A DNA stretch of 64,000 nt, from NCBI RefSeq assembly GCF_008298035.1, contig NZ_CP042910.1, positions 3,673,001 through 3,737,000 of the forward strand, read 5' to 3'. This DNA is from Gimesia maris. GTDB lineage: Bacteria > Planctomycetota > Planctomycetia > Planctomycetales > Planctomycetaceae. Within the stretch, counting starts at the first letter, position 1. Each line of letters begins with the position of its first letter. Of this stretch, positions 36,877-45,653 are shown one piece after another. The notes beneath the pieces are model-generated. The model was not told the origin of the DNA. It made no database searches and saw only the letters and a list, made by a program, of their open reading frames with translations. Made by a program: the position numbers and the translations under genes.

Positions 36877-36966
36877 GAGGCAGCTGTTTTTCCTCAGCAA
36901 ATAAATGAAGGGGGAAATTCAAAAAACGGAAAGTTATTAAAAAAGCAAAAAGCGACAAAATAGTCC

Positions 36967-36997
36967 TTGAAATTCTGATCACCATGTGGTGTACAAT
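36967..36997 (+). promoter_or_regulatory. Candidate promoter with overlapping palindrome for the MoxR locus
   Basis: TTGAAA (36967-36972) and TACAAT (36992-36997) resemble -35 and -10 hexamers with a 19-nt spacer. A CACCA-TG-TGGTG inverted repeat (36980-36991) sits in the spacer and could be a repressor site. It lies about 180 nt upstream of the first gene of the locus, in an AT-rich gap of about 300 bp. Confidence 0.35.
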
Positions 36998-37175
36998 GAT
37001 GACATGGTTTATTTCTTGCAGAAATGTGCGAGGGAAGATCAGAAAAAACGAGGGATTATTTAAAAACCGGGAACTCCTGTCACCCCACAACCATCCTGGT
37101 TATGTTCTTATAGATCGCGCCAACACAATTGATATTCTACGAAGGAACAGGCCATTCGTCGGCTAAGGATGGATT

Positions 37176-39332
37176 ATGTTATCTATGGGTGCGCACTTGA
37201 AACACTTCAATCTGAAATCAGTCTGGAAGCAATGCCTGCTTTGGGGGGGAGCTGTTTGGCTTTTCTGTCCCATTGCACTGGCAGAAGCACAGGTCTTTGT
37301 TGTGAATGGTGCTGCCGTCGTTCAGGATGCCGTGGCGGCGGACGTTACCTCTCCCCATAAAATGCCGGGGTTCAGCATTTCGGTGGATGAGAAAAAATTG
37401 AATCTGCTGGAAGACTACGAACGTTATATCCGGCATCGGATGTGGGAAAAGGCGCTGACGTCGCTCAAGGAACTCTCTGAGACAAAATCTACCTCGCGCC
37501 TGCTGCCGACCAGTGATGGATTTCTGATCGATGCGGAAGACAGAGTCTTTCAGGCGCTGACTGCCTTGCCTCCCGAAGGACGCGAGGCGTTTCGACTGTT
37601 CTTTGACGGCAAAGCCCGCAAACAGTTTGAAGATCTCAATGCGTCAGGCAGGCTGGTGACTCCCCAGGCGGCAGCGGAAGCCCGAAAAATATATTCCCAG
37701 TATTTTTTAACTTCCATCGGTGATGATGTCGCTGACCTGCTGGGTAATGATGCGTTCGAGCAGGGGCAGTTCCATCAGGCGGCACGCTATTGGCGTGCTG
37801 TGCTGGAACACCATCCTGATTCCAATCTTTCCGAAATGGATCTGAATGTCAAATACGCGCTCGCCCTGATACGTAACGGGCAGATGGAACAGGCGGCTGC
37901 GACGATTCAACTCATCTCTCAACAGTATTCCGATCAGAAAGTGACATTAGGAGGCGACGCGGTCGATCCTGTGATGTATCTCAAGTCGTTGATGCCTGCT
38001 GACTCTGAAAAAAGTGACAATCACTCTGTTGCGACGACTGCGCTTTCGAATCGGATTTCTCAGCCACTTCAGATGTCAGACAAACAGATAGCACCTCGCT
38101 GGCAGGTCACTTATCTGGACCAGGCGGCAAAACAGGCAATCGTCAATTCCCAGTCTGACTATTATGGACGCAGTAAATCGTATCAGACATTCGTGCCCCC
38201 GATGGCCGTGGATGACAAACGGGCCTATTTTAATTTTTACGGGATCTGTTTCGGCGTCGATCTGCAGACCGGCAAGCTGGTCTGGCGGAACGCGAAGTTC
38301 AAAGACCTCGGCACCAACTTCAATAATTACAGCTTTCATCAGTCATCCAATCTGAACCAGTACCATATTACTGTCGACGGCAACTATGTACTGACAACCT
38401 TGATTCCCCAGAAAGAGATGAACCGGTATCGTGCCTGTTATCGATTGATTGCCTATCATCGGGATTCCGGAAAACAGCTCTGGCAGAGCAGTCAGACCAA
38501 TGAGAGCTTTATTTCAAAACCGCTCGTCGCTGGCGAGCAGATTTATGTGATTTCACATCAGCAGAATAATAAACTACTGACACTGAACTGCCTGCAGTTG
38601 AAAACCGGGAAGAAACAGTGGTCGATTCCCCTGGGAAGTGTGGTTGCTGGAAACACCTCGAACGGCATGCCTGTCATGCCGGTTCCGATTTTGCGGAAGA
38701 CCGGGGGCAGCCTGCTGATTCTGACGAATAACGGTGCCCTGTTTGAGATCGATCTTTCGACCAAAGCCATCAACTGGGCATTCCGGTACCCTTACAAAGT
38801 CGATCAGACCAATACCAATTATTACTATGCGGCGATTGATGAGGATGTTCTGTTGCATTCCGAAGGACAGATGCTGCGGGATCAGAATCTGGTTTATTTC
38901 AAAGAAGCAGGCATGGATAAAGTCTTTGCTCTGGATCTGGCAGCAAAAAAAATGCTCTGGGAACGCCCGATCAAAACATCGGCACAACTGGTGGGTATCG
39001 ATCAGAAGAATATCTATCTCCTGTCACGGGAACTGGAAGCCATTGACCGCAAATCGCATGAACTGAACTGGGCAGTCAAGTTGCCCGTAGCTGCCGGAGG
39101 TATGAGTGCCCTGCTCGATCCGGAGCAGCTCTGGGTATTCACCAGCCGGGGGATTTTTGAAATTTCCAAGACAAATGGTGACATTCTTGGAATCTATCGA
39201 GGGCATGATCTGTCTTCGCTGGGAGGCTCGATCGATTTCAGACAGGGGCTGATAATGTGTGTTTCGAATCAGGCTGTCACTGCCTACCCGGTGACCATCC
39301 CTGGATCATCAGATCAGAAGTCAAAACCTTAA
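37176..39332 (+). CDS. Secreted TPR plus PQQ-like beta-propeller protein
   Basis: This encodes 718 residues. ATG 37176 follows AAGGATGG. The hydrophobic segment at about 20-38 acts as a signal peptide (ALAEAQ near the cleavage site). Residues about 65-260 are TPR-like helices (WEKALTSLKELSE, FEQGQFHQAARYWRAVLEHHP). The rest is a PQQ-like beta-propeller with repeated blades (VDLQTGKLVWRN, RDSGKQLWQSS, LKTGKKQWSI, LAAKKMLWERP). Propellers of this type usually act as BamB-like scaffolds rather than binding PQQ. It opens the 18.5 kb same-direction locus and is followed by a SIMPL protein 42 bp later. Confidence 0.8.
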   Translation: MLSMGAHLKHFNLKSVWKQCLLWGGAVWLFCPIALAEAQVFVVNGAAVVQDAVAADVTSPHKMPGFSISVDEKKLNLLEDYERYIRHRMWEKALTSLKELSETKSTSRLLPTSDGFLIDAEDRVFQALTALPPEGREAFRLFFDGKARKQFEDLNASGRLVTPQAAAEARKIYSQYFLTSIGDDVADLLGNDAFEQGQFHQAARYWRAVLEHHPDSNLSEMDLNVKYALALIRNGQMEQAAATIQLISQQYSDQKVTLGGDAVDPVMYLKSLMPADSEKSDNHSVATTALSNRISQPLQMSDKQIAPRWQVTYLDQAAKQAIVNSQSDYYGRSKSYQTFVPPMAVDDKRAYFNFYGICFGVDLQTGKLVWRNAKFKDLGTNFNNYSFHQSSNLNQYHITVDGNYVLTTLIPQKEMNRYRACYRLIAYHRDSGKQLWQSSQTNESFISKPLVAGEQIYVISHQQNNKLLTLNCLQLKTGKKQWSIPLGSVVAGNTSNGMPVMPVPILRKTGGSLLILTNNGALFEIDLSTKAINWAFRYPYKVDQTNTNYYYAAIDEDVLLHSEGQMLRDQNLVYFKEAGMDKVFALDLAAKKMLWERPIKTSAQLVGIDQKNIYLLSRELEAIDRKSHELNWAVKLPVAAGGMSALLDPEQLWVFTSRGIFEISKTNGDILGIYRGHDLSSLGGSIDFRQGLIMCVSNQAVTAYPVTIPGSSDQKSKP

Positions 39333-39374
39333 CACGAATGAATCACTTTTAAACGACTGGATACGGAATTGAAT

Positions 39375-40229
39375 ATGAGTGGTCTGTCCCGATTGTTACA
39401 ACGAGTTACTATGTTTTCACTGGCAGTCCTCTTTTGCTGGGGCATGATGACGCATTCGTCTGCTGCAGCCGAAAATCAGGGGATTACGGTGATGGGGCTG
39501 GGCAGCGTCGAAGCAAAGCCTTCCGTTGTTGAACTGACGGGAATTGTAATCGGCCAGGGACAACTGGCCGGCGATGCGGTTACCAAGTTTCATGGTAATC
39601 GTCGACGGGCGGAAACCGCTTTCAAAAATCTGAAGATCCCGGGGCTGGAAGTCGTGGAAGAAGGCCTGTCTCTTTACTCTTCTTTGAATGCGAGTCAGAT
39701 GCAGGCCATGATGCGCGGCATGGCAGTGAATAATACGGATTCACAGGAATTGTCAGTGTCTGAAACACTCAAACTGCGCGTGACTGGAATCGATAAGTTG
39801 AGCTCCCAGGAACTGCTGGAAATGATTGTACGCATCGTCGATTCCGGTAAAGATGCCGGTGTGATTATCGGTAACGACACTTCTCCTAGTGTACCGGGTA
39901 CTTACAATCCATCAAAAGCCCGCAACACAATGGCTACATTCAAAGTGACGGACGTGGAAAAACTGAAAGAAGCGGCTTACGAACAGGCCGTCAAAGATGC
40001 GCGGTCCCAGGCGGAGAAGCTGGCGAAGCTCACGGGCGTCAAACTGGGAAAAGTGATCTCCGTTGATGGCGTCGGTGACAGTCAGAAAAATACGGCAGCC
40101 ATTTATAATCAGATCATTTCACAGTACATGTCAGCGACAAGAGTCAATCAGACTGAAGAACAGGCATCGACTTTATTGAAAGCCATCCCGATCGCGGTGG
40201 CAGTGCGTGTGACTTATTCCATTGAGTAA
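39375..40229 (+). CDS. SIMPL-domain (DUF541) protein, exported
   Basis: This encodes 284 residues from ATG 39375 (GGA 7 nt upstream). A signal peptide ends near AAAENQ. SIMPL/DUF541 features are ITVMGLGSVEAKPSVVELTG at the start of the domain, an alpha/beta repeat, and EAAYEQAVKDARSQAEKLAKLTGVKLGKVISV near the C-terminus. Members are periplasmic or outer-membrane-associated, with poorly defined roles in stress and signalling. The gene lies in the MoxR locus, 29 bp before the prenyltransferase-fold gene. Confidence 0.83.
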   Translation: MSGLSRLLQRVTMFSLAVLFCWGMMTHSSAAAENQGITVMGLGSVEAKPSVVELTGIVIGQGQLAGDAVTKFHGNRRRAETAFKNLKIPGLEVVEEGLSLYSSLNASQMQAMMRGMAVNNTDSQELSVSETLKLRVTGIDKLSSQELLEMIVRIVDSGKDAGVIIGNDTSPSVPGTYNPSKARNTMATFKVTDVEKLKEAAYEQAVKDARSQAEKLAKLTGVKLGKVISVDGVGDSQKNTAAIYNQIISQYMSATRVNQTEEQASTLLKAIPIAVAVRVTYSIE

Positions 40230-40258
40230 CAGGCAGGAAATTCAAGGACGGGCGTCTT

Positions 40259-41302
40259 ATGAAATTTAAAACACTGTTGACGGGCTGTACGCTGTGTCTG
40301 ATGTTAATCGTCAGACCAGTTGAAATGCGTGGGGAAGAGATTCTCCCCAAACATATGACGCCTGCTGCTGTCAAATCAATTGAACGCGGGCTGGCATACC
40401 TGGCCAAACAGCAGACTCCTGGAGGCAGCTTTCAGACCACTCAGGATGGCAGTACGTACCCGGTTTCCATGACTTCGCTGGCTGGCATCGCCTTTCTGGC
40501 CAACGGGAATACCTCCAGTCGTGGTCCTTATGCTGACCAGGTTCGTAAAGCGACCGAATATGTTCTCAGCCAGGCACAGGGAAATGGGTTGATCGCTGCA
40601 GGCGCAGAAAATGGTCGTCCGATGTACGGCCATGGTTTCTCACTCCTGTTTCTGTCCAGCGTATACGGTATGGAGACAGACGCGAAAGTGCGCGACCGGA
40701 TTGCCAAAGTCGTCAAAGACGGGATTCAGTTAACGGCTTCCGGTCAGAGTAATAGGGGAGGCTGGATCTATACGCCTGGAGGTGGCGATGAAGGGAGTGT
40801 GACCGTCACGCAAATGCAGGGACTGCGCGCGGCACACAATGCCGGCTTTACCGTGCCTAAAAGTACCATTCAAAATGCGGTCCGCTACCTGGAACTCTGC
40901 CAGACTCCCGAAGGAGGGATTCGTTACTCTTATAACTCAGGTAACGATACCCGACTGCCGATTTCCGCGGCTGCCATTACCTGCCTGTACTCCGCAGGAG
41001 AATACGAATCACCACTTGCGGAAGAATGTATGGAATATGTCTATGGCCAGTTCAAGAATCGGAAAAACGGATTTCAGTCGGGACATTATTTTTATTTGAA
41101 CCTTTACGCCGCCCAGGCGTTTTATCAGGCAGGCGATGAGTACTGGGATGCCTATTATCCCGGTCAGCGGGACAGTCTGGTCAAATCACAGACATCCAAC
41201 GGCAGCTGGAATGGAGATGGAGTGGGTCCCGTTTTCGGTACCAGTGTGGCGTTGATTGTCCTGCAGCTGCCTTACAAATACTTACCCATTTATCAACGAT
41301 GA
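40259..41302 (+). CDS. Secreted prenyltransferase/squalene-cyclase-fold protein
   Basis: This encodes 347 residues with a signal peptide (about 1-25). The body carries QW-type repeats of the terpene cyclase/prenyltransferase alpha-alpha barrel: AVKSIERGLAYLAKQQTPGGSF, a YTPGGGDEGSVTVTQMQGLR segment, RYLELCQTPEGGIRYSY, and LVKSQTSNGSWNGDGVGPVFGTSVAL. There is no DxDD cyclase motif, so it is probably not a hopene cyclase. Planctomycetes have many exported members of unknown function. It sits in the MoxR locus, before a repeat copy. Confidence 0.78.
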   Translation: MKFKTLLTGCTLCLMLIVRPVEMRGEEILPKHMTPAAVKSIERGLAYLAKQQTPGGSFQTTQDGSTYPVSMTSLAGIAFLANGNTSSRGPYADQVRKATEYVLSQAQGNGLIAAGAENGRPMYGHGFSLLFLSSVYGMETDAKVRDRIAKVVKDGIQLTASGQSNRGGWIYTPGGGDEGSVTVTQMQGLRAAHNAGFTVPKSTIQNAVRYLELCQTPEGGIRYSYNSGNDTRLPISAAAITCLYSAGEYESPLAEECMEYVYGQFKNRKNGFQSGHYFYLNLYAAQAFYQAGDEYWDAYYPGQRDSLVKSQTSNGSWNGDGVGPVFGTSVALIVLQLPYKYLPIYQR

Positions 41303-41310
41303 ATTTCTAG

Positions 41311-41388
41311 AGCGTATCACATTTAACCAGAGCGTCGTTCAATCTAATCTACTCGTCTCAAATGGCCTTGGAGACGCTACAGTAAAAC
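41311..41388 (-). repeat. Dispersed intergenic inverted repeat, copy 4
   Basis: Reverse orientation. Read on the minus strand it begins GTTTTACTGTAGCGTCTCCA, has GGCCATTTGAGACGAGTAGA in the middle and ends GACGCTCTGGTTAAATGTGA. It is the copy with the clearest inverted ends. It lies between the prenyltransferase-fold gene and moxR. Confidence 0.9.
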
Positions 41389-41447
41389 TGGACTCAGTCT
41401 AACGAATATAACCGGTCGTTTCAGACTGGTAGAACAGGGAGTGAATC

Positions 41448-42500
41448 TTGTCAGAGATTAAAACAGCACCAGACATGGTCGCACTGGAAAAACTGAAAGT
41501 GGCCCAGGAACGCATCCGAGAACAGATTCGTACCGTCGTGATCGGTCAGGACGATGTCGTAGAACAGTTGCTGGTCAGTATTCTGGCTGGCGGACATTGT
41601 ATTCTGGAAGGTGTCCCGGGGCTGGCAAAGACGCTGCTGGTTTCGACACTCGCCAAAAGCCTGTCATTGGATTTCGGGCGGATTCAATTTACTCCCGACC
41701 TGATGCCCGCTGACATTACCGGAACCGACGTGATCTATGAAGACCGTCAAAGCGGGACCCGGGAATTCAAATTCATTGAAGGTCCCATCTTTACGAACCT
41801 GTTGCTGGCCGACGAAATTAACCGTACGCCTCCCAAAACGCAGGCCGCATTACTGCAGGGGATGCAGGAAAAGAACATCTCGGCGGGAACCAAACATTAC
41901 CAGCTCCCCCGTCCTTTTTTTGTTCTGGCGACACAGAACCCGATTGAACAGGAGGGGACCTATCCCCTGCCCGAAGCACAGCTGGACCGTTTCCTGATGA
42001 AGATCATCGTCAAGTATCCGACGCGCGACGAAGAACGCCAGATTTATAAGGCGGTCACAGGCGATGATCAGGTGGAACCGGAATCAACGTTGACCGGGGA
42101 AGAAGTTCTGGAACTGCAACATCTGGTCCGCCGTGTGCCAATCAGTGATTTTCTGGTCGATTATACAATGGACCTGATCCGGGCCACCCGTCGGGACGGA
42201 GATGATGCTCCTGAATTCATCAATCGCTGGGTTCTGTGGGGCGCGGGGCCTCGTGGCGGGCAGTCGTTGATCCTCGCGGCGAAAGCTCGTGCCGCGCTTT
42301 ATGGTCGCCCTGAAGTCACTGTGGAAGACCTGCAGGCTGTCGCGAAAGCAGTGTTAAGACATCGGATTGTATTGTCTTACAATGCCGAGTCCGAAGGACA
42401 GTCTCCCGATACCGTGATCGAAAAACTGATTGAAGAAACGCCGTTACAACAGAGTGCAGCCGGAAAGGATGGACAGTATGAAAGAATACTTAAATCCTGA
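41448..42500 (+). CDS. MoxR-family AAA+ ATPase
   Basis: This encodes 350 residues starting at TTG 41448 with AGGGAG upstream. Walker A is GVPGLAKT (55-62). Walker B is LLLADEINRTPPKTQ (Asp122, Glu123). Sensor 1 lies in ATQNPIEQEGTYPLPEAQLDRF. The C-terminal lid (about 215-335) is of the AAA_lid type. MoxR ATPases act as chaperones that activate partner proteins, typically in a module with DUF58 and vWA proteins, which is exactly the order seen here. The DUF58 gene starts inside its 3' end. Confidence 0.93.
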   Translation: MSEIKTAPDMVALEKLKVAQERIREQIRTVVIGQDDVVEQLLVSILAGGHCILEGVPGLAKTLLVSTLAKSLSLDFGRIQFTPDLMPADITGTDVIYEDRQSGTREFKFIEGPIFTNLLLADEINRTPPKTQAALLQGMQEKNISAGTKHYQLPRPFFVLATQNPIEQEGTYPLPEAQLDRFLMKIIVKYPTRDEERQIYKAVTGDDQVEPESTLTGEEVLELQHLVRRVPISDFLVDYTMDLIRATRRDGDDAPEFINRWVLWGAGPRGGQSLILAAKARAALYGRPEVTVEDLQAVAKAVLRHRIVLSYNAESEGQSPDTVIEKLIEETPLQQSAAGKDGQYERILKS

Positions 42501-43470
42501 AATCATCAGTCGGATTGCAGGGATTGGATTCAAAACAAAACAGCCTGTCGAAGGTTCGATTGCCGGCCTGCATCGCAGTCCTCTACATGGTCTGTCGCCT
42601 GAATTTGCAGACTACCGCAGTTATACACCCGGCGATGATCTGAAAAATCTGGACTGGAAAGCTTACGCACGCTCGGACCGTTTCTATATCAAACGATTCG
42701 AAGAAGAGTCAAACCTGCGCGCCGTGTTTATTATCGATTCTTCCTCTTCGATGGCATACGGAGGACCCCAGAATTCGAAATATGATTGCGCGGCCACGAT
42801 TGCCGTCTCCCTGTCGGCAGTCTTACTGAAACAGCGCGATGCGGTGGGCCTGGCGATTCTGAATGACCACGTGCAGGAAGATCTGCGAACCGGGAGCACG
42901 CCCTCCCATCTTTCGAAGTTCATCGAGGTCCTCAAGCAGGTCGAACTGGAGGGAGAAACAGATATCGGCCCTGCGGTATCCCAGGTGGCAGACCAGATTC
43001 ATCGACGCGGCGTGGTGGTCGTGCTGTCAGATCTGTTGACGCCTCTGGATCGGTTTTATGAATCGCTGGGGAAACTGCAGCACGCCGGGCATGAAGTGAT
43101 CGTGGTACACATCCTGCATCGTGATGAAGTGGAGATGCCTTTTAAGGATTCTGTGATCTTTAAGGACATCGAAGGCGAAGAAGAGATCTTCGCCGAGCCC
43201 TGGGCGTTTCATAAAGCGTACCAGGCGGCCATGGAACAGTTCATTCAGGAAACCCGTCAGCGCTGTCAGTATTGTGGCATTGACTATCTGCAGGTGTTGA
43301 CGGATGAAAACCTGGCAGTCGTTTTAAGCCGTTATTTACACAACCGACAGTTTGCGGGGGCAAAAACGCATCGTGGCAGGATGTCTGCACTGGCGGGCAC
43401 TTCAAACCAGGAGACCCAGTCGGAAATCGTTTCGAACTCCCCTGCCCCCGATGTAGAACAACGTTCCTGA
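42478..43470 (+). CDS. DUF58 vWA-like protein
   Basis: This encodes 330 residues from ATG 42478, overlapping moxR by 23 nt, with AAGGA 8 nt upstream. The DUF58 signature is DYRSYTPGDDLKNLDWKAYAR, followed by a vWA-type fold with a MIDAS-like DSSSS (Asp87-Ser91). There is no transmembrane segment. DUF58 proteins are the direct partners of MoxR ATPases and help coordinate the membrane vWA proteins, here the next two genes. BatA-like protein follows 25 bp later. Confidence 0.92.
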   Translation: MKEYLNPEIISRIAGIGFKTKQPVEGSIAGLHRSPLHGLSPEFADYRSYTPGDDLKNLDWKAYARSDRFYIKRFEEESNLRAVFIIDSSSSMAYGGPQNSKYDCAATIAVSLSAVLLKQRDAVGLAILNDHVQEDLRTGSTPSHLSKFIEVLKQVELEGETDIGPAVSQVADQIHRRGVVVVLSDLLTPLDRFYESLGKLQHAGHEVIVVHILHRDEVEMPFKDSVIFKDIEGEEEIFAEPWAFHKAYQAAMEQFIQETRQRCQYCGIDYLQVLTDENLAVVLSRYLHNRQFAGAKTHRGRMSALAGTSNQETQSEIVSNSPAPDVEQRS

Positions 43471-43495
43471 CAGAAAGAGAAATTCGAAAGACACT

Positions 43496-45637
43496 ATGCA
43501 GTTTCTGGCCCCTTTATTACTGACGGGAACGGTTCTGGCAACCGCCCCCATTATCATCCACCTGTTAAACCGGCGACGGTTTATCCGCGTGGACTGGGCG
43601 CCGATGGAATATCTCAAACTGACCCTCAAAACCAACAAGCGTCGCTTGAAACTGGAACAGTGGCTGCTGCTGGCGATTCGCACATTAGCAGTGCTGGCTT
43701 TGTTTCTGGCGGTCGCCCGTCCGATCAGTTCCGGGACCAATCTGGCGGGATTTCTATCTGTCGAAGGCCGGGCCAGTCGCGTGATTGTGATTGATGACTC
43801 GCTGAGTATGGCTTATCGGAAGACCGATCAGAGTGCCTTTGAACGGGCCCAGAATGCTACGCGACAGGTACTGAATCAGCTGGGGCCCCAGGATTCTGTC
43901 TCTGTCGTTCTGGCATCGAATCCGGCTGCGCCGCTGGTGCGGATGTCACATCTGGATGAGAGTGAACGAAAAAAACTGGTCAGCCGCGTGAATGAATTGT
44001 CGCATTCCCAGACAGGCAGTCATTGGATGTCGACACTGGAAGATATCGATCGCCAGCTTCAGGAAGCCACCTTCCCCGTCAAGGAAGTCATCATTATCAC
44101 TGATCTCTGGCAGGCCGGCTGGACCGATGAGGTGCGTGATCTGTTTGATCGCTGGTCTCAGGAACAGGTGACGGTCCGCTTTATTGATATCGGTGATGAG
44201 CCGGCAGGCAATCGCGTATTACGCTCCCTGGAACTGGATAGTCGGATCGCACTGGTGGACCAGGAAGTGAAACTGACGGCGATTATCGAAAATGCCGGTG
44301 AAGAACCTTTGAAATCGGGACAGGCGTTATTAACCGTGGATGGCAATGTGACGCCGGTGACACTACCTGAAATTCCAGCTGAGAAAACGGTGAGTGTGCC
44401 AATCAGTGTACGATTTGACCAGGCGGGTCAGCATACGGTCACACTCAGCATTCCTGCTGACAAATTACTGGATGACAATGTGCAGCGCAAGATCATCAAC
44501 GTACGCCAGATGGTAGATGTCGTACTTGTGGATGGAGAGCCGGGACTGAATCCGTTTGAAAGTGAAACCGATTTTCTGGCACTGGCACTCTCTGCGGGGA
44601 ATTCCAACTGGCAGGTGACCCAGGCGGAGAGCTCGACCTGGAAAACACAACTTTTAACGGCTCCCGACCTGATTGTACTGGCCAACGTCGATCAATTGTC
44701 CAAAGAGCGAATCAAAGAACTCGAAGAGCTGGTCTCTCTGGGAACCGGACTGATGATCTTTGCCGGCGACCAGTGTGATCTGCAGCTCTATAACGAGGGT
44801 TTGTACAAAGGGGGAAATGGACTACTGCCGGCACGACTGCAGCAGGTACGGGATCTCTCTTCCCAGGGATTGGTGATTGAACCGATTGCAGATTCGCCGA
44901 TTGAATTACTGAAAGGTTTGACGCCCGAACTGTTGAGCCGCATCCGACCGCGACGTTTCGTCGATGTGACCCTGGATGCCGGAGCCGATTCGTTACAGAC
45001 ACGCGTGCTGGCACGCTGGAATGATGCACAACAGTCGCCAGCGGTTCTGGAAAAACGGTTTGGCGAAGGACGCGTGCTGTTGTGGACCATTACCGCAGAT
45101 AAGAAGTGGAGCGACTGGCCTGCCGAGGCGAGTTTTGTTCTGGCAATGCGTGTCGCGGCACAACAGATCGCCGCTGACATTCAACGGGGCGAGAATCTGA
45201 CGGCAGGTGAGCCCATCCATTTTGAACTGGATACGGTTACGGCACCTCAGTCGGGCGAACTGATCTGGCTGGAGCAGGAACAGAACCCCCTGGAACTTGT
45301 CTTTGCCAGCAATGCCGAGGGCAAAACCACACTCAGTTCTCCCGCGGTTCGCTTTGCCGGTGTTGTGGAAGCCGAGTGGCAGGATGCGCAACTCGGAAAA
45401 CAGACACAAAAATTTGCGATCAATGCCGATGTGAATGACTCGTTACAGAAGAAACTGGATGAACCGGCTTTACAGCAGTTTCTGGGAAAGATGCCTTTAA
45501 AGCTGATTCGGTACCAGGGGAAAGAAATGGACCTCACTACCGAAGGGACCGAGTTGTGGCGTTACCTGGCAGTGGTGTTACTGGGCTGTCTGATCTCAGA
45601 AAGTATGCTGGCGACTTTTATTGGCCGTCGGCGATAA
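43496..45637 (+). CDS. BatA-like membrane vWA protein
   Basis: This encodes 713 residues. The N-terminal BatA/aerotolerance segment (FLAPLLLTGTVLATAPIIIH, LLNRRRFIRVDWAPMEYLK) has helices at about 2-24 and 56-75. A vWA domain (about 95-255) has the MIDAS motif DDSLSM (Asp100, Ser102, Ser104). A periplasmic region follows, and a single C-terminal helix (about 688-706) anchors the protein again. Bat proteins were first linked to oxygen tolerance in Bacteroides. The next gene starts 16 bp after its stop. Confidence 0.88.
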   Translation: MQFLAPLLLTGTVLATAPIIIHLLNRRRFIRVDWAPMEYLKLTLKTNKRRLKLEQWLLLAIRTLAVLALFLAVARPISSGTNLAGFLSVEGRASRVIVIDDSLSMAYRKTDQSAFERAQNATRQVLNQLGPQDSVSVVLASNPAAPLVRMSHLDESERKKLVSRVNELSHSQTGSHWMSTLEDIDRQLQEATFPVKEVIIITDLWQAGWTDEVRDLFDRWSQEQVTVRFIDIGDEPAGNRVLRSLELDSRIALVDQEVKLTAIIENAGEEPLKSGQALLTVDGNVTPVTLPEIPAEKTVSVPISVRFDQAGQHTVTLSIPADKLLDDNVQRKIINVRQMVDVVLVDGEPGLNPFESETDFLALALSAGNSNWQVTQAESSTWKTQLLTAPDLIVLANVDQLSKERIKELEELVSLGTGLMIFAGDQCDLQLYNEGLYKGGNGLLPARLQQVRDLSSQGLVIEPIADSPIELLKGLTPELLSRIRPRRFVDVTLDAGADSLQTRVLARWNDAQQSPAVLEKRFGEGRVLLWTITADKKWSDWPAEASFVLAMRVAAQQIAADIQRGENLTAGEPIHFELDTVTAPQSGELIWLEQEQNPLELVFASNAEGKTTLSSPAVRFAGVVEAEWQDAQLGKQTQKFAINADVNDSLQKKLDEPALQQFLGKMPLKLIRYQGKEMDLTTEGTELWRYLAVVLLGCLISESMLATFIGRRR

Positions 45638-45653
45638 ACAGAAAGAAGTGACT

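Noticed and set aside
36913-36960. Possible AT-rich origin or protein-binding site before the MoxR locus
   Set aside because: AT-rich but with no repeated boxes; ordinary promoter-region composition explains it.
40259-41302. Reading the prenyltransferase-fold protein as a squalene-hopene cyclase
   Set aside because: It is exported, half the usual length, and lacks the DxDD catalytic motif.
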